Assembly: GCA_965215705.1 (NCBI GenBank)
Contig: CBDCEE010000003.1
Location: 992,001-1,056,000, forward strand
Direction of reading: 5' to 3'
Length of the DNA stretch: 64,000 bases
Source of the DNA: JAAXPZ01 sp965215705
GTDB taxonomy: Bacteria; Campylobacterota; Campylobacteria; Campylobacterales; Sulfurovaceae
Shown here: piece by piece, positions 25,086 to 34,592 of the stretch
Layout: every line of letters begins with the position of its first letter
Numbering within the stretch: position 1 is the stretch's first letter
Position numbers and translations under genes: made by a program
The notes under the pieces: model-generated
What the model was told of the DNA's origin: nothing
What the model saw: only the letters and a program-made list of their open reading frames with translations
Database searches by the model: none

Positions 25086-25106
25086 CTTGAGTCGATGTCA
25101 ATCAAG
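25086..25106. promoter_or_regulatory. HAIR-like HspR operator
   Basis: CTTGAGT, 7 bases, AATCAAG matches the HspR-associated inverted repeat consensus (CTTGAGT-N7-ACTCAAG) at all but one position. It lies about 55 bases upstream of cbpA, whose operon encodes HspR. Confidence 0.8.
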
Positions 25107-25127
25107 GTTGTCGGTATTGCGCTCTAA

Positions 25128-26663
25128 TTAGTGTAGGAAGTGGCGTTTGCCTGTGAAGTACAGTGCGATACCGTGCTCATCTGCCGCTGCGATTACTTCG
25201 TCATCACGGATACTGCCTCCTGGCTCAATAATCGCTTTCACCCCTGCTTGGGCTGCAGCATCGATACTGTCACGGAAAGGGAAGAACGCCTCTGATGCCA
25301 TAGCCGCACCACTGACATCAAGACCCATCTCTTTGGCTTTTTTGAGGGCACACTGTGCTGCATCTACACGGCTGGTCATCCCCATACCTACAGCAACCAT
25401 CGCTGCGTCTTTGACATAGACCACACAGTTGGACTTGGTCAGTGCCGCCACTTTCCAGGCGATCTCCAGATCTGTCATCTCTTCTGCTGTGGCGGTGAGT
25501 GTGGACTTTTTCTCCGCACTGCTTACTTCGCTCTCCTCGATATGGTCTGCATTTTGATAGACAAAGCCACCATCCACATGCTTGAAATCATGGCTGTCTC
25601 CTGACATGACCAGTCTTGTGCCGCCCTGTGCAAAGAGTTTGAGACGCTTTTTCTTTTCGAATACTTGCAGGGCTTCAGGCGTAAAGTCTGCTGCCATGAC
25701 CACTTCGAGGAAGATCTCATTCATCTTCTCTGCCAATGGTGCATCTACGATACCGTTGACAGCTACCACACCACCAAATGCTGAGACGGGATCGCACTTA
25801 AGTGCTTCGACATAAGACTCCAGCAGGGTAGCTTTGAGTGCAAATCCACAAGGGTTACCATGCTTCACGATACAGACCGCTTCTGCCTCAGCAAAATGTG
25901 AAGCGATCTTGAGGGCACCGTTGACATCATTGATGTTGTTGAAGCTTGCCTCTCCTTTTAGCTGTTTGAAATGCTTGCTGAAATGGCTGTCAAACTCATA
26001 GAGTGCACCCTGCTGATGAGGGTTCTCTCCATAGCGTGTCTGGAAGGATTTTTTACCGGTAATGAATTGATAAGCGCCAAATCCGTCGTTGAACCTACCG
26101 TTCATATAGTTGGCGATCATGCTGTCATAGGCAGCGGTGTGTTCAAAGGCTTTGATCATCAGGTTACGTCTAAATGCCAGGCTATCCTCTGCGTTTTCCA
26201 GTGCGGTGAGTACCGCATCATAGTCGCTCACATCGGTAACGACCCATACATCCTGGAAATTCTTGGCCGCACTTCGGACCATAGTAGGACCACCAATATC
26301 GATATTTTCGATGATCTCATCAAAGTCTTCTGTACGCTCGATCGTCTCTTTGAAAGGGTAAAGATTGACACAGACCAGGTCGATCCCCTCAACACCCAGC
26401 TCATTGGCTTGTGCCACATGGGCTGCATCCCCTCTTTTGTGCAAGATGCCGCCATGTACATAGGGATTGAGCGTCTTCACTCTCCCTTCAAAACACTCAG
26501 GAAACTTGGTCACTTCATCAATCTCAATCACTTTGACACCGGCTTCACTCAGCTTTTTGTAGGTACCGCCTGTAGAGATAATCTCCCATCCTTGACGCTC
26601 CAACCCTTCAGCGAACGCTACTATCCCTACTTTGTCACTCACACTCAGCAATGCTCTCATCAC
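25128..26663 (-). CDS. purH: Bifunctional AICAR formyltransferase / IMP cyclohydrolase
   Basis: A 511-residue enzyme for the last two steps of IMP synthesis. The N-terminal MGS-like cyclohydrolase domain (about 1-190) starts RALLSVSDKVGIVAFAEGL and contains STGGTYKKL and GRVKTLNPYVHGGIL. The C-terminal formyltransferase domain contains RYGENPHQQGALYEF, IVKHGNPCGFA (catalytic Lys-His), ALKCDPVSAFGGVVAVN and SEAFFPFRDSIDAAAQAGV. Length is normal. It is separated from the mshG end by a short gap and appears to be a stand-alone gene. Confidence 0.95.
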   Translation of the reverse strand: MMRALLSVSDKVGIVAFAEGLERQGWEIISTGGTYKKLSEAGVKVIEIDEVTKFPECFEGRVKTLNPYVHGGILHKRGDAAHVAQANELGVEGIDLVCVNLYPFKETIERTEDFDEIIENIDIGGPTMVRSAAKNFQDVWVVTDVSDYDAVLTALENAEDSLAFRRNLMIKAFEHTAAYDSMIANYMNGRFNDGFGAYQFITGKKSFQTRYGENPHQQGALYEFDSHFSKHFKQLKGEASFNNINDVNGALKIASHFAEAEAVCIVKHGNPCGFALKATLLESYVEALKCDPVSAFGGVVAVNGIVDAPLAEKMNEIFLEVVMAADFTPEALQVFEKKKRLKLFAQGGTRLVMSGDSHDFKHVDGGFVYQNADHIEESEVSSAEKKSTLTATAEEMTDLEIAWKVAALTKSNCVVYVKDAAMVAVGMGMTSRVDAAQCALKKAKEMGLDVSGAAMASEAFFPFRDSIDAAAQAGVKAIIEPGGSIRDDEVIAAADEHGIALYFTGKRHFLH

Positions 26664-26722
26664 TACCCCTTACGCTATGATTTTGGGAATTATAGCGTAG
26701 GTGGGTTTATAGGCAGCTCTGC

Positions 26723-27970
26723 TTACCCATTTTTAACAGCTGCTCCTAGATCCCACATAGGCAAGAAGATACCCAGTGCCATCAACAGTACCAATCCGGC
26801 AATAAAGAACATCATAATAGGCTCAATATAGGAAGAGAGGTTATCGATAAGATCTTGAAAGCGCATATCATAATAATCGTTTACCTTTTGCAGCATACTA
26901 TCCAGCTGACCACTGGCCTCTCCTGCCTTGATCATCTGCAAAAGCATATTCTCAAAAAGACCTGTCTGATCAAATGACTCTGCCAAACTCATACCTCTTC
27001 CAATATTTGCATTTACAGTCAATAATTTATTTTTGATATAGAGGTTATCTACCATTCCTACCGCGGTCTCCAAAGCTTCGGAAACAGGAATACCTGATTT
27101 GACCAATTCACCAAAAACCAGTGTGTATTTGTGCATAGTTGAAAGAAAGATAGCCTTGTTGATCAGATAGAACCTTGGGTGTACAAAGAGTGTATCCATT
27201 TTCAATTTAAATACTTGGTTGTTTTTGTAGGTAAATATAAATAGGTACACAAAGAAAAATAGAGAAAGTAAAATATAAATACCAAAGTGTGAAAAAGCAT
27301 ATTCTAGAGCAAGAAGGATCTTTGTAGGTACAGGCAATTCCGTATTGAAGTTCTCAAAGATTGCTTTAAACTTTGGAACAACTACCATAATAAGTATGGT
27401 AAAGGCTATCGCCATAGCCGTTAACGTAATGAGTGGCGACCGGATAGCCTTTTTGAACTTTGCAATATTGTCTCGAAGATCTTCTAAAATATCGGCTAAT
27501 TTATGATAAGACTCTGGGAAATTCCCTGTATTCTCGCCTAGTTTTGTCATAGCGATAGCTACTTGCCCAAAATCATCTTTATAGGGCATTATCGCCTCAG
27601 ACATACTTTTTCCGGCATTGATATCAGAACCTATTGTTTGGTAGATCTCTTTCAATCTCTTATTTTCTACATTTTCTGCCACATCTTCCAATGTATCATG
27701 AATCGCAATACCTGCATCCGTCATAACAGCAATCTGTCGGATCGTGGAGATCTTCTGATCAATAGAGATCTTCCCCTTGGAGTGCCTGGAAAGATCTTTC
27801 ACGATCTTAGAAAAAGTCTCTCCCACCGGGGCAGCAACCTCTTTGGTGCCTACCACATTGGAATTGGGAACTTCTCTTTTTGCTCTGATCGCTGCTTCTC
27901 TTTTGTTGGCAGCTTCCACCACATGATCGCTTCTCTTTCCTTTAGATACGAGTGTTACTTTGAAATACAT
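26723..27970 (-). CDS. mshG: MSHA-type pilus inner-membrane platform protein (GspF/PilC family)
   Basis: A 415-residue polytopic protein that anchors the assembly ATPase and rotates subunits into the pilus. It has two T2SF domains with three hydrophobic segments (about 165-195, 215-240, 375-400). IRQIAVMTDAGIAIHDTLEDVAE and MHKYTLVFGELVKSGIPVSEALETA are the repeated cytoplasmic-domain motifs, and IEPIMMFFIAGLVLLMALGI is near the end. It follows the MshE ATPase gene by 1 base. In the canonical msh order, mshF and the pilin genes come next, but here purH follows, so pilins must be elsewhere. Confidence 0.88.
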   Translation of the reverse strand: MYFKVTLVSKGKRSDHVVEAANKREAAIRAKREVPNSNVVGTKEVAAPVGETFSKIVKDLSRHSKGKISIDQKISTIRQIAVMTDAGIAIHDTLEDVAENVENKRLKEIYQTIGSDINAGKSMSEAIMPYKDDFGQVAIAMTKLGENTGNFPESYHKLADILEDLRDNIAKFKKAIRSPLITLTAMAIAFTILIMVVVPKFKAIFENFNTELPVPTKILLALEYAFSHFGIYILLSLFFFVYLFIFTYKNNQVFKLKMDTLFVHPRFYLINKAIFLSTMHKYTLVFGELVKSGIPVSEALETAVGMVDNLYIKNKLLTVNANIGRGMSLAESFDQTGLFENMLLQMIKAGEASGQLDSMLQKVNDYYDMRFQDLIDNLSSYIEPIMMFFIAGLVLLMALGIFLPMWDLGAAVKNG

Positions 27971-27971
27971 A

Positions 27972-29717
27972 TTACAACCTTGCTACTCTGAGGATCTCAT
28001 CGATCGTAGTTTTACCTTCAAGGGCTTTTGCAATACCGTCTTCGAACATATTGACGAAGCCCTCACCTTCTGCCTGCTCTGTCATCTCCTCTTTCGAGGC
28101 TCCAGCTGCGATCATTCGAGACATTTTTTCACTGATCGGTAACACTTCAGAGATCATCTCTCTTCCAAAATACCCAGAGTGCTGACACTCTTTACAGCCC
28201 GCCCCCTTAAAAAAGGTCAAGTTACCCTTCTCAGCAGGAAGGTATTTTTTCACATCCTCCAAGATCTTTCCGGTAATGATCGTTGTTGTCTTACAGTAAG
28301 GACATATTTTTCTAACCAAACGCTGTGCCTGAATTGCCACCAAAGCACCAGATACCAGATAGCTCTCTATTCCCATATCCAGGATTCTGGTTACCGCTGC
28401 AATCGCATCGTTGGTGTGTAGCGTAGAGAGAACCAGGTGTCCCGTCAATGCTGCCTGTATCGCGATCCTCAATGTCTCGGCATCACGGATCTCACCGATC
28501 ATGATTTTATCGGGATCCTGTCTCAAGATAGAACGTAGTGCATCAGAAAAACTTAGTCCGATACTTGCCCGAACCTGCACCTGTTGAATACCCCCCATCT
28601 GGTACTCTACAGGATCTTCGACAGTAATGATCTTGTCTTTAATATCCTTGATGGCATTCAATGCACCATAAAGTGTCGTCGTTTTACCCGAACCGGTAGG
28701 CCCGGTGACCAGCACGATCCCATAAGGAGCCTTAATGCTCTCAGAAAACTTCGTATAGCAATGTTCACTCATACCGGCATCTTCCAATCGTATCATCACT
28801 TTGGATTTATCCAATATCCTCAAAACAATCGACTCACCAAAGATCGTAGGCAACGTCGACACCCTGAAGTCAAAATCTTTATCTGATACTTTGGCAGAAA
28901 ATCTACCATCTTGAGGCTTTCTCTTTTCCGCAATATCCAGATTGGAGAGGAGCTTCATTCTCGAAGAGAGAGGGCTAAAGATATCCTTGTCAAAGATGAA
29001 ACTCTGCATCAACATACCATCCACTCTTGCTCTCACAAGACAGTTCTTCTCTGTTGCTTCTATATGAATGTCACTAGCTCTTGAGATAATTGCATTTTTC
29101 AAGATTAGGTCGATCAGCTTAAGCACAGCGGGTGACTCTTCATCATCTTTCTCACTGCTCCCTTCTCTGAGGTCTTTCCGTATCTCATCGATCAGTCCTT
29201 TGATACTCTGTGTAATCTCAAGTCTTTGGAGGTGTATCGAAATCTTTTTAGGACTTGCCAGTGCCACAGAGATAGGTTTACGCGGGAAAAGACGTTGTAT
29301 AGCATCCTGTGCAGCCATATCCAGAGGATCCTGAAATGCCACCAGAATGTTAAGATCCGTCTCTTCGATCGGTAAGACACTATGACGGGTCAACTGCTGA
29401 TAGGGCACCCTGCTGAAGAGCTGCATATCGATCTCTACTTCATCCATATCAAGATAAGGAATATTCAAGGCACCGGCTACTGTGGTAAGGATCGGTGCCG
29501 CATCGATCCCGTCAATGCTCTCTGCCTCTACCAGTGTCAAAGTACCTTGTCTTACTTTTTTTGCTAAAAACTTCTGCACTTTTTCTTCATCCAGAATTTT
29601 TTCATTAATAATATTTTCCAACGTAATTTTTCTGGGTGGGCGCATACGCACAAGCTTGGCAACATCCTCTTTTTTTAGAAGACCATCTCCCAGCATTAAT
29701 TCGACTAGATTTACCAT
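27972..29717 (-). CDS. mshE: MSHA-type pilus assembly ATPase (GspE/PilB family)
   Basis: A 581-residue hexameric motor ATPase. The N-terminal 150 residues form a MshEN domain (IPYLDMDEVEIDMQLFSRVPY), known in Vibrio MshE to bind cyclic di-GMP. The Walker A motif is GPTGSGKTTTLYG (339-351), followed by the Asp box (ITVEDPVEYQMGGIQQVQV), Walker B (IMIGEIRDAETLRIAIQAALTGH) and a zinc-binding tetracysteine (CPYCK then CKECQ). It lies between the broken mshN gene and mshG. Regulation by c-di-GMP is inferred from the domain. Confidence 0.9.
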   Translation of the reverse strand: MVNLVELMLGDGLLKKEDVAKLVRMRPPRKITLENIINEKILDEEKVQKFLAKKVRQGTLTLVEAESIDGIDAAPILTTVAGALNIPYLDMDEVEIDMQLFSRVPYQQLTRHSVLPIEETDLNILVAFQDPLDMAAQDAIQRLFPRKPISVALASPKKISIHLQRLEITQSIKGLIDEIRKDLREGSSEKDDEESPAVLKLIDLILKNAIISRASDIHIEATEKNCLVRARVDGMLMQSFIFDKDIFSPLSSRMKLLSNLDIAEKRKPQDGRFSAKVSDKDFDFRVSTLPTIFGESIVLRILDKSKVMIRLEDAGMSEHCYTKFSESIKAPYGIVLVTGPTGSGKTTTLYGALNAIKDIKDKIITVEDPVEYQMGGIQQVQVRASIGLSFSDALRSILRQDPDKIMIGEIRDAETLRIAIQAALTGHLVLSTLHTNDAIAAVTRILDMGIESYLVSGALVAIQAQRLVRKICPYCKTTTIITGKILEDVKKYLPAEKGNLTFFKGAGCKECQHSGYFGREMISEVLPISEKMSRMIAAGASKEEMTEQAEGEGFVNMFEDGIAKALEGKTTIDEILRVARL

Positions 29718-29971
29718 TTCACACCTTTTCTATAAGAGAGTAGATTAAAAATTCTTACCACGCCTGATCCTGTCCATTAATATTTTTGCTTTCGAGGAGC
29801 CACCTTGATCAAAGAATGCTTTCAATACCTTGAGTGACTCTATTCTCTTCCCCTGCTTTGCCTGTGCTTTGGCAAAGATCAACCAGCTCTCTTCGATCGC
29901 ATTATCCAACTTATTGGTTTCAAGTGCCCATTTTTCAGCCTTGGCATATTCCATTTTATCGTAATAGTATT

Positions 29972-30707
29972 GGGTCTAGTAAACTTTAAGAGTCCAAAAG
30001 GTATCTTAAAGCATGACTACACCGAACAAAAACAAGTACTCAAAAGGTACGCACATTTCAGAGCGTAAATTTAGGCAGTTAATTAAGTGTTTTTCACTTG
30101 ATCTAAATGCATATGAAACCTCAAAGATAACTAACATATCTCATACGACTTGTAAGAAGCTATTTCAAAAGTTACGCATATACATCTACCAGAATCTACT
30201 AGAGAACAATATTGAAGATGGAGAGTTTGAATTAGATGAATCTTACTTTGGTGCCAAAAGAGTAAGAGGAAAACGTGGTAGAGGTGCAGCAGGAAAGACA
30301 CCTGTGTTTGGCTTATTAAAAAGAGATGGTAATGTCTATGTTCAAATAGTCAAGAACTGCTCGAGAGCTGAACTCATGCCTATTATTGAGGGAAAGATAC
30401 TTGAAGGAAGTACTATTCATACTGATGGTTGGAAAGCCTATGATGGCTTAGTCCTTAATGGCTATGATCACTACAGGGTCTTTCATTCCAAAGATGAGTT
30501 TGTGCGAGGTAAGTCTCATGTAAATGGCATTGAATCCTTTTGGAGTTATACTAAAAGAAGATTGGCAAAGTTTAATGGACTTAGAGATGAGATGTTTTAT
30601 CTCCATCTCAAGGAGAGTGAGTTTAGATTCAACAATAGGCATAATGATATCTATGCTATACTATTAAAGAATCTTCGAACAAATAACCTCTAAAGTTTAC
30701 TAGACCC
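29972..30707 (+). mobile_element. IS1595-like insertion sequence, copy 3 (736 bp)
   Basis: Same 736-bp element in the opposite orientation to copies 1 and 2. Target duplication TAGTATT at 29965-29971 and 30708-30714, inside the mshN-like gene. Confidence 0.93.
30013..30693 (+). CDS. IS1595-family transposase, copy 3
   Basis: A 226-residue transposase identical in protein sequence to the other copies; intact DDE motifs. Confidence 0.93.
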   Translation: MTTPNKNKYSKGTHISERKFRQLIKCFSLDLNAYETSKITNISHTTCKKLFQKLRIYIYQNLLENNIEDGEFELDESYFGAKRVRGKRGRGAAGKTPVFGLLKRDGNVYVQIVKNCSRAELMPIIEGKILEGSTIHTDGWKAYDGLVLNGYDHYRVFHSKDEFVRGKSHVNGIESFWSYTKRRLAKFNGLRDEMFYLHLKESEFRFNNRHNDIYAILLKNLRTNNL

Positions 30708-31169
30708 TAGTATTTTGCCAGAAATAGTGAATCACTTTTGTCTTTCGCAAATTCAAAACGGTTCTCAATATCCACAGCAATATCCTTACCGCCCCGTTCT
30801 GTCACTTGTATAAGTAGATTTTTTCGTTTTTTCGTTTGCTGTGTTTGTGCCTGTTCAGAATCCTGAAAAATGATCTGCCCCGCTTTAGGACGCTTATCTT
30901 GAGAGGAAGCTCCCAGAGAGGGTACCGCAGTAGCCAAAGTGCTTAATTTACCGATAGGAAGATCCTGTCCTAAACCATGCGAAGGCATGGTTGTATTGGC
31001 TGCAGCTACTGTGGTACTGGCACTCCCATTTACATCCAGTGATGATCTGTCTGATCCTGTATAATATACGATACCACTGAGTACAGCTATCCCCACCAAT
31101 GCAGAGACAACAGGGAATATGATCTTTTTTCGTCGATACTGTAGCCACTGCTGCTCAAGCTTCTCTACG

Positions 31170-31979
31170 TTATACATGGATATACCCCAGCTTGATCGCT
31201 GCCATCTCTATAATCTTAGTAGAGAAACGGTGATGATCGATCTTGGAAGGATCGTTTTTATCATAATACTCATAGATCTCAAAAATAGTATAGAGTAATT
31301 TATTGGTTTCCCTATAATTACCTAATGCATATTTGTAGAGCAATGCATTATGCTTCTCTTTGATCAAGTTTGCCATCTCAAATTGGTTGGTTTTGAGAAG
31401 CTTTTTGTGTACATAGGTTTTGAGTTCCTCTCTAGTCGCATTTTTCAACTCAATGGTTTCCCATATCCTTGATTGAAAATGCTCCTTTGCAATCAAATCT
31501 TCATCATCAGTTTTATGGAGAGAGATCACAAACTTGATCACACCACTGTCGGACAGTATTCTGATCTCTTCAAGTATCTCTGTCGGATACATTTGTGCTT
31601 CGTCTAGCAGAATAATGATCTCTCTTTGACCCTTGTGATTCTTGAGGTACTCTACAAAGGTTTCAAAATCTATATTGGAACCTGAAGGCAACTCTTTTTT
31701 CGTCAATACTTTAAAAAGTTTACTGAAAAACTCTCTTTTACTGGTGACTGGCGTGTCAAAAAAATAGAGCTCTTTCTGCTGTTTTTTATTATGATACACT
31801 TTACTCAGTAGAAGGCTTTTTCCCGTACCTGGACGCCCAAAAATGAGTACCATTTTAAGAGACTTGTCCAGACTATGTGCCAGTTGGTCATACGCAATTC
31901 TGTTACTCTCAAGATCAATATACTCATCCAGATTGATCTCATCTACAAAAGTATCTTTTGCTTTTGTGTATCTACTCAT
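31170..31979 (-). CDS. mshM: MshM/ExeA-like AAA ATPase
   Basis: A 269-residue AAA ATPase. Walker A is LIFGRPGTGKSLLLSKVY (about 45-62), Walker B is REIIILLDEAQMYPTEILEEI (about 114-134), followed by IKFVISLHK and an arginine-containing C-terminal helical part (RETNKLLYTIFEIYEYY). ExeA/MshM ATPases support secretin assembly and peptidoglycan remodelling in type II secretion and MSHA systems. The start overlaps the secretin stop and its stop overlaps the mshN start, so the genes are translationally coupled. Confidence 0.87.
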   Translation of the reverse strand: MSRYTKAKDTFVDEINLDEYIDLESNRIAYDQLAHSLDKSLKMVLIFGRPGTGKSLLLSKVYHNKKQQKELYFFDTPVTSKREFFSKLFKVLTKKELPSGSNIDFETFVEYLKNHKGQREIIILLDEAQMYPTEILEEIRILSDSGVIKFVISLHKTDDEDLIAKEHFQSRIWETIELKNATREELKTYVHKKLLKTNQFEMANLIKEKHNALLYKYALGNYRETNKLLYTIFEIYEYYDKNDPSKIDHHRFSTKIIEMAAIKLGYIHV

Positions 31980-33532
31980 TATCTCAATCGTCTATATCCA
32001 AGGTCTTTCAGTGAGAGGTTACGGTTATTTCTTACGATATGTGGGGTAATAATAATCACCAACTCCTCTGTTTTTTCTATTTTTGTTTCTCTTTTAAATG
32101 CATACTCTAAAAGTGGAATATCACCCAAGAGAGGTACTTTATTCACTTTTGTACCCATCGTTGTCGAAATCAGTCCACCAAGAATCGCATGATTCCCGTC
32201 TCGGACTTTGATCACAGAAGCAATCTGTCTTCGAACAAGATCCGGTGGCATCGTTCTGGCACCATCATTGGAAACAGGTGTCAGCGTCTCAGTAATAGAC
32301 GGATTGATCTTGAGTGTGATCATCCCTCTATCATCAATTTCTGGGGTGATATCAAGCAAAATTCCGGCAAATACAGAATCAATCTTCTCACCGGATGAAG
32401 CACCACCACCCTGTGTTTTCACAGAGGATCTCAACTTATAGAACAGCTCTTTACCAACGCTGATCAGTGCTGGTTGGTTACTAAGGGTCATCACTCTTGG
32501 GCTAGAGACAGATTTGACATCTCCCTGTGTCTTAAGAAATTTGATCACTTCATTGACTGAAGCATGGGCTTTGACTTGCAGTGCGCTGGCACCATTCTTA
32601 CGCCTTCCCTCTGTCCACTCATACTTCTTAATACCATTTTCATCATGCTCAAGCTTATTAATATTTTTCTCTGTCAGAGAAAGTGCATCGATTGTAAAGT
32701 TCTGAAGACCATACAGCTGACTCCAGTCTATACCCGTCGTATGACTGTTATCAAAGGTCACTGTGAGTATCTGTACATCGATAAGGACCTGTGATTTGAT
32801 CTGCTTAGTCAATGCAGCGAGATATTTACTCACTCTACGTATCTGCTTGGCAGTACCGGTCACCGTTACCATACCTGCTTCAGGGTTGATAATAGGCTCC
32901 AGAGGATTGTATTCCCACTTTTGTCCATCAGGGCCTACCCAGGCACCAGCACCATCTTTTCCTCCCACTTTGGTATAGTGTGTCCCGCCGTCACCGGCTG
33001 AGACCAAAATACGATGGAGCTCCTCTTTGACTGTAGTCCAAAACTTGAAATCATCATTGCTTGTAATAGAAATACCTGTTTTAGATCCACCACCCGATTT
33101 ACCTGCAGACGAGGTTGAGTTGGCGATCGTCACATTTGCGCCACTCTTTCCTGATCTTTGGCCGGAAATATAGTGCACCTTAAAGGTTCTGGTCACCAGA
33201 TAGGAGATTGAAAGGCGATTGCCTTTGAGTTCATAATTCAGATCATTCTCTGTCAAGATTGTATCCAGAAAACTACGTATAGAAGCATTTTTCAACTTCA
33301 CATAATAGAGTTTTTTATCCAGACGATGACGTGCACCTGAATCCTTGACGATCAGGGTCATCTCACAGGTCTCTGCCAGATTTTCTACCGCATCACCGAT
33401 TGTCAAAGAGTTATCGATTGTTACGGAAAAAAGTTTATCGCTGCATGATTGTGCATAGATAGACATGGAACTCACAGAGAGTACTCCCAGCAGTATTGCA
33501 GTGCTTCTCAGCCATTTATGTATCTTGTTCAT
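31979..33532 (-). CDS. mshL: Pilus secretin (MshL/PilQ-like)
   Basis: A 517-residue outer-membrane secretin through which the pilus exits. It has an N-terminal signal peptide (LRSTAILLGVLSVSSMSIYA), an STN-like domain (about 30-110, including LKNASIRSFLDTILTENDLNY), a Ser/Gly-rich linker near 140-155, an N-type domain (GMVTVTGTAKQIRRVSKYL) and the C-terminal secretin domain: QVLIDVQILTVTFDNSH, LSNQPALISVGKELFY and VPLLGDIPLLEYAFKRE before LVIIITPHIV. It lies upstream of mshM as in Vibrio msh loci. Confidence 0.9.
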   Translation of the reverse strand: MNKIHKWLRSTAILLGVLSVSSMSIYAQSCSDKLFSVTIDNSLTIGDAVENLAETCEMTLIVKDSGARHRLDKKLYYVKLKNASIRSFLDTILTENDLNYELKGNRLSISYLVTRTFKVHYISGQRSGKSGANVTIANSTSSAGKSGGGSKTGISITSNDDFKFWTTVKEELHRILVSAGDGGTHYTKVGGKDGAGAWVGPDGQKWEYNPLEPIINPEAGMVTVTGTAKQIRRVSKYLAALTKQIKSQVLIDVQILTVTFDNSHTTGIDWSQLYGLQNFTIDALSLTEKNINKLEHDENGIKKYEWTEGRRKNGASALQVKAHASVNEVIKFLKTQGDVKSVSSPRVMTLSNQPALISVGKELFYKLRSSVKTQGGGASSGEKIDSVFAGILLDITPEIDDRGMITLKINPSITETLTPVSNDGARTMPPDLVRRQIASVIKVRDGNHAILGGLISTTMGTKVNKVPLLGDIPLLEYAFKRETKIEKTEELVIIITPHIVRNNRNLSLKDLGYRRLR

Positions 33533-33534
33533 TT

Positions 33535-33939
33535 TTACCCTTCGTTTAGTTGTAGTATTGGTTTACTTTTCTTTAAAAAGACCTGGATTGTATGCTCTTC
33601 TTGCACCAACGTCACGCTATTGTCTTTTATCTCTGTCAATTCATATCCCTCTATTCTATCACCAATTTTGAGCCATTTTTCGTTGAGAAAGGCCTTGTTG
33701 TTGATGATTCCGCCCAATGTAAATACTACTGCATTACTCTTGGGATCTTCGATCACTGACCTGTTATCATCCTGCTGAATCATCACAAACGGTGAGGTGA
33801 AATGTGGATCTTTTTCTATCTGTGCACCTGCTCTCTTCGCTTTGATCTTCTCTACCATTGTTTCCATCTGACCAATGGACAGATCCCCATAAAGAGGAAG
33901 GATCACAAGAGACACCAACCATATTTTTTTATTCATCAT
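33535..33939 (-). CDS. mshK: MshK-like periplasmic protein
   Basis: A 134-residue protein with an N-terminal signal-like segment (KKIWLVSLVILPLYG). The C-terminal part (AVVFTLGGIINNKAFLNEKWLKIGDRIEGYELTEI, VTLVQEEHTIQVFL) resembles the small beta domain of MshK/GspC-HR or PilP-like proteins. The start is the first ATG of the ATGATGAAT at 33939, which overlaps the mshJ stop (TGATG). The gene name rests on position between mshJ and mshL and on this general fold rather than on strong sequence identity. Confidence 0.65.
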   Translation of the reverse strand: MMNKKIWLVSLVILPLYGDLSIGQMETMVEKIKAKRAGAQIEKDPHFTSPFVMIQQDDNRSVIEDPKSNAVVFTLGGIINNKAFLNEKWLKIGDRIEGYELTEIKDNSVTLVQEEHTIQVFLKKSKPILQLNEG

Positions 33940-34592
33940 CAATGATTTACCCCCCATACTGAGATATTGATATCTGATACAATCGTACTTTTATTGATAT
34001 CTGTATAAATATTACTACGGTAAATATCCGTGACAAGCGTATTTTGCTCTATGTCATTGATAAAATTAATAATATTTTTAAAGTCACCCTCACAGTTCAA
34101 CCCTATCTCCAGAACATGCCCAAAACTTTCGTTATTGTCCACGTACTTATTGATCATTTTATTGATCTGAATGCCATTGCTTGCGGCACGACTGGTAATC
34201 GAATCAAGAAAAAGTGACCAGTTCTTCTGGTTAAAGAGAAGATCAGACAATTTATTGAGATTGCCATCGATCACTGTGATCCGCTTATCGTATGATTTTA
34301 CCACATTGTTTTTATTAGCGATCTCATGTGTATACAGTTTTACCTTATATTCTTTATCCCCATTTTTAGAGATAGACTTCAGATAGGTTTTCTCTTCATG
34401 AATTTTTTTACTGATCGTCTTATGTGTCAGCACACTCTGATTATAAAGGCTTTGTGCATAAGGAAAAAGATAACTGTATGCCAAGAAAGCTACGGCTCCG
34501 GCAAAGAAAATGATCATGATCCATTTTTCAGATTCACTTTTATGCTCGAAATAGCTATCCATTGCCTCTAATTTATCTGCAATATAACTCAT
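33939..34592 (-). CDS. mshJ: MshJ/PilO-like inner-membrane protein
   Basis: A 217-residue bitopic protein: a short cytoplasmic part, one TM (MIIFFAGAVAFLAYSYLF, about 26-43), a coiled coil (HKTISKKIHEEKTYLKSI, then IDGNLNKLSDLLFNQKNW) and a ferredoxin-like domain (GHVLEIGLNCEGDFKNIINFINDIEQ), the PilO/GspM pattern. It forms part of the inner-membrane alignment complex with the PilM- and PilN-like proteins encoded upstream. The start overlaps the PilN-like gene by 4 bases. Confidence 0.8.
   Translation of the reverse strand: MSYIADKLEAMDSYFEHKSESEKWIMIIFFAGAVAFLAYSYLFPYAQSLYNQSVLTHKTISKKIHEEKTYLKSISKNGDKEYKVKLYTHEIANKNNVVKSYDKRITVIDGNLNKLSDLLFNQKNWSLFLDSITSRAASNGIQINKMINKYVDNNESFGHVLEIGLNCEGDFKNIINFINDIEQNTLVTDIYRSNIYTDINKSTIVSDINISVWGVNH

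Larger units (their letters stand above)
29745..31177 (-). pseudogene. mshN: MshN-like TPR protein, split by IS copy 3
   Basis: The 5' part (31177 down to 30708) encodes a cytoplasmic start, a membrane segment (IIFPVVSALVGIAVLSGIVYY), a flexible periplasmic linker and FEFAKDKSDSLFLAKY. The 3' part (29971 down to 29745) continues YYDKMEYAKAEKWALETN and TPR-like helices to the end. Removing the IS and one TAGTATT duplication restores a 230-codon frame. Position between mshM and mshE and the TM-plus-TPR architecture fit MshN. The TPR domain is separated from its membrane anchor, so MSHA-type pilus function may be impaired. Confidence 0.83.
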
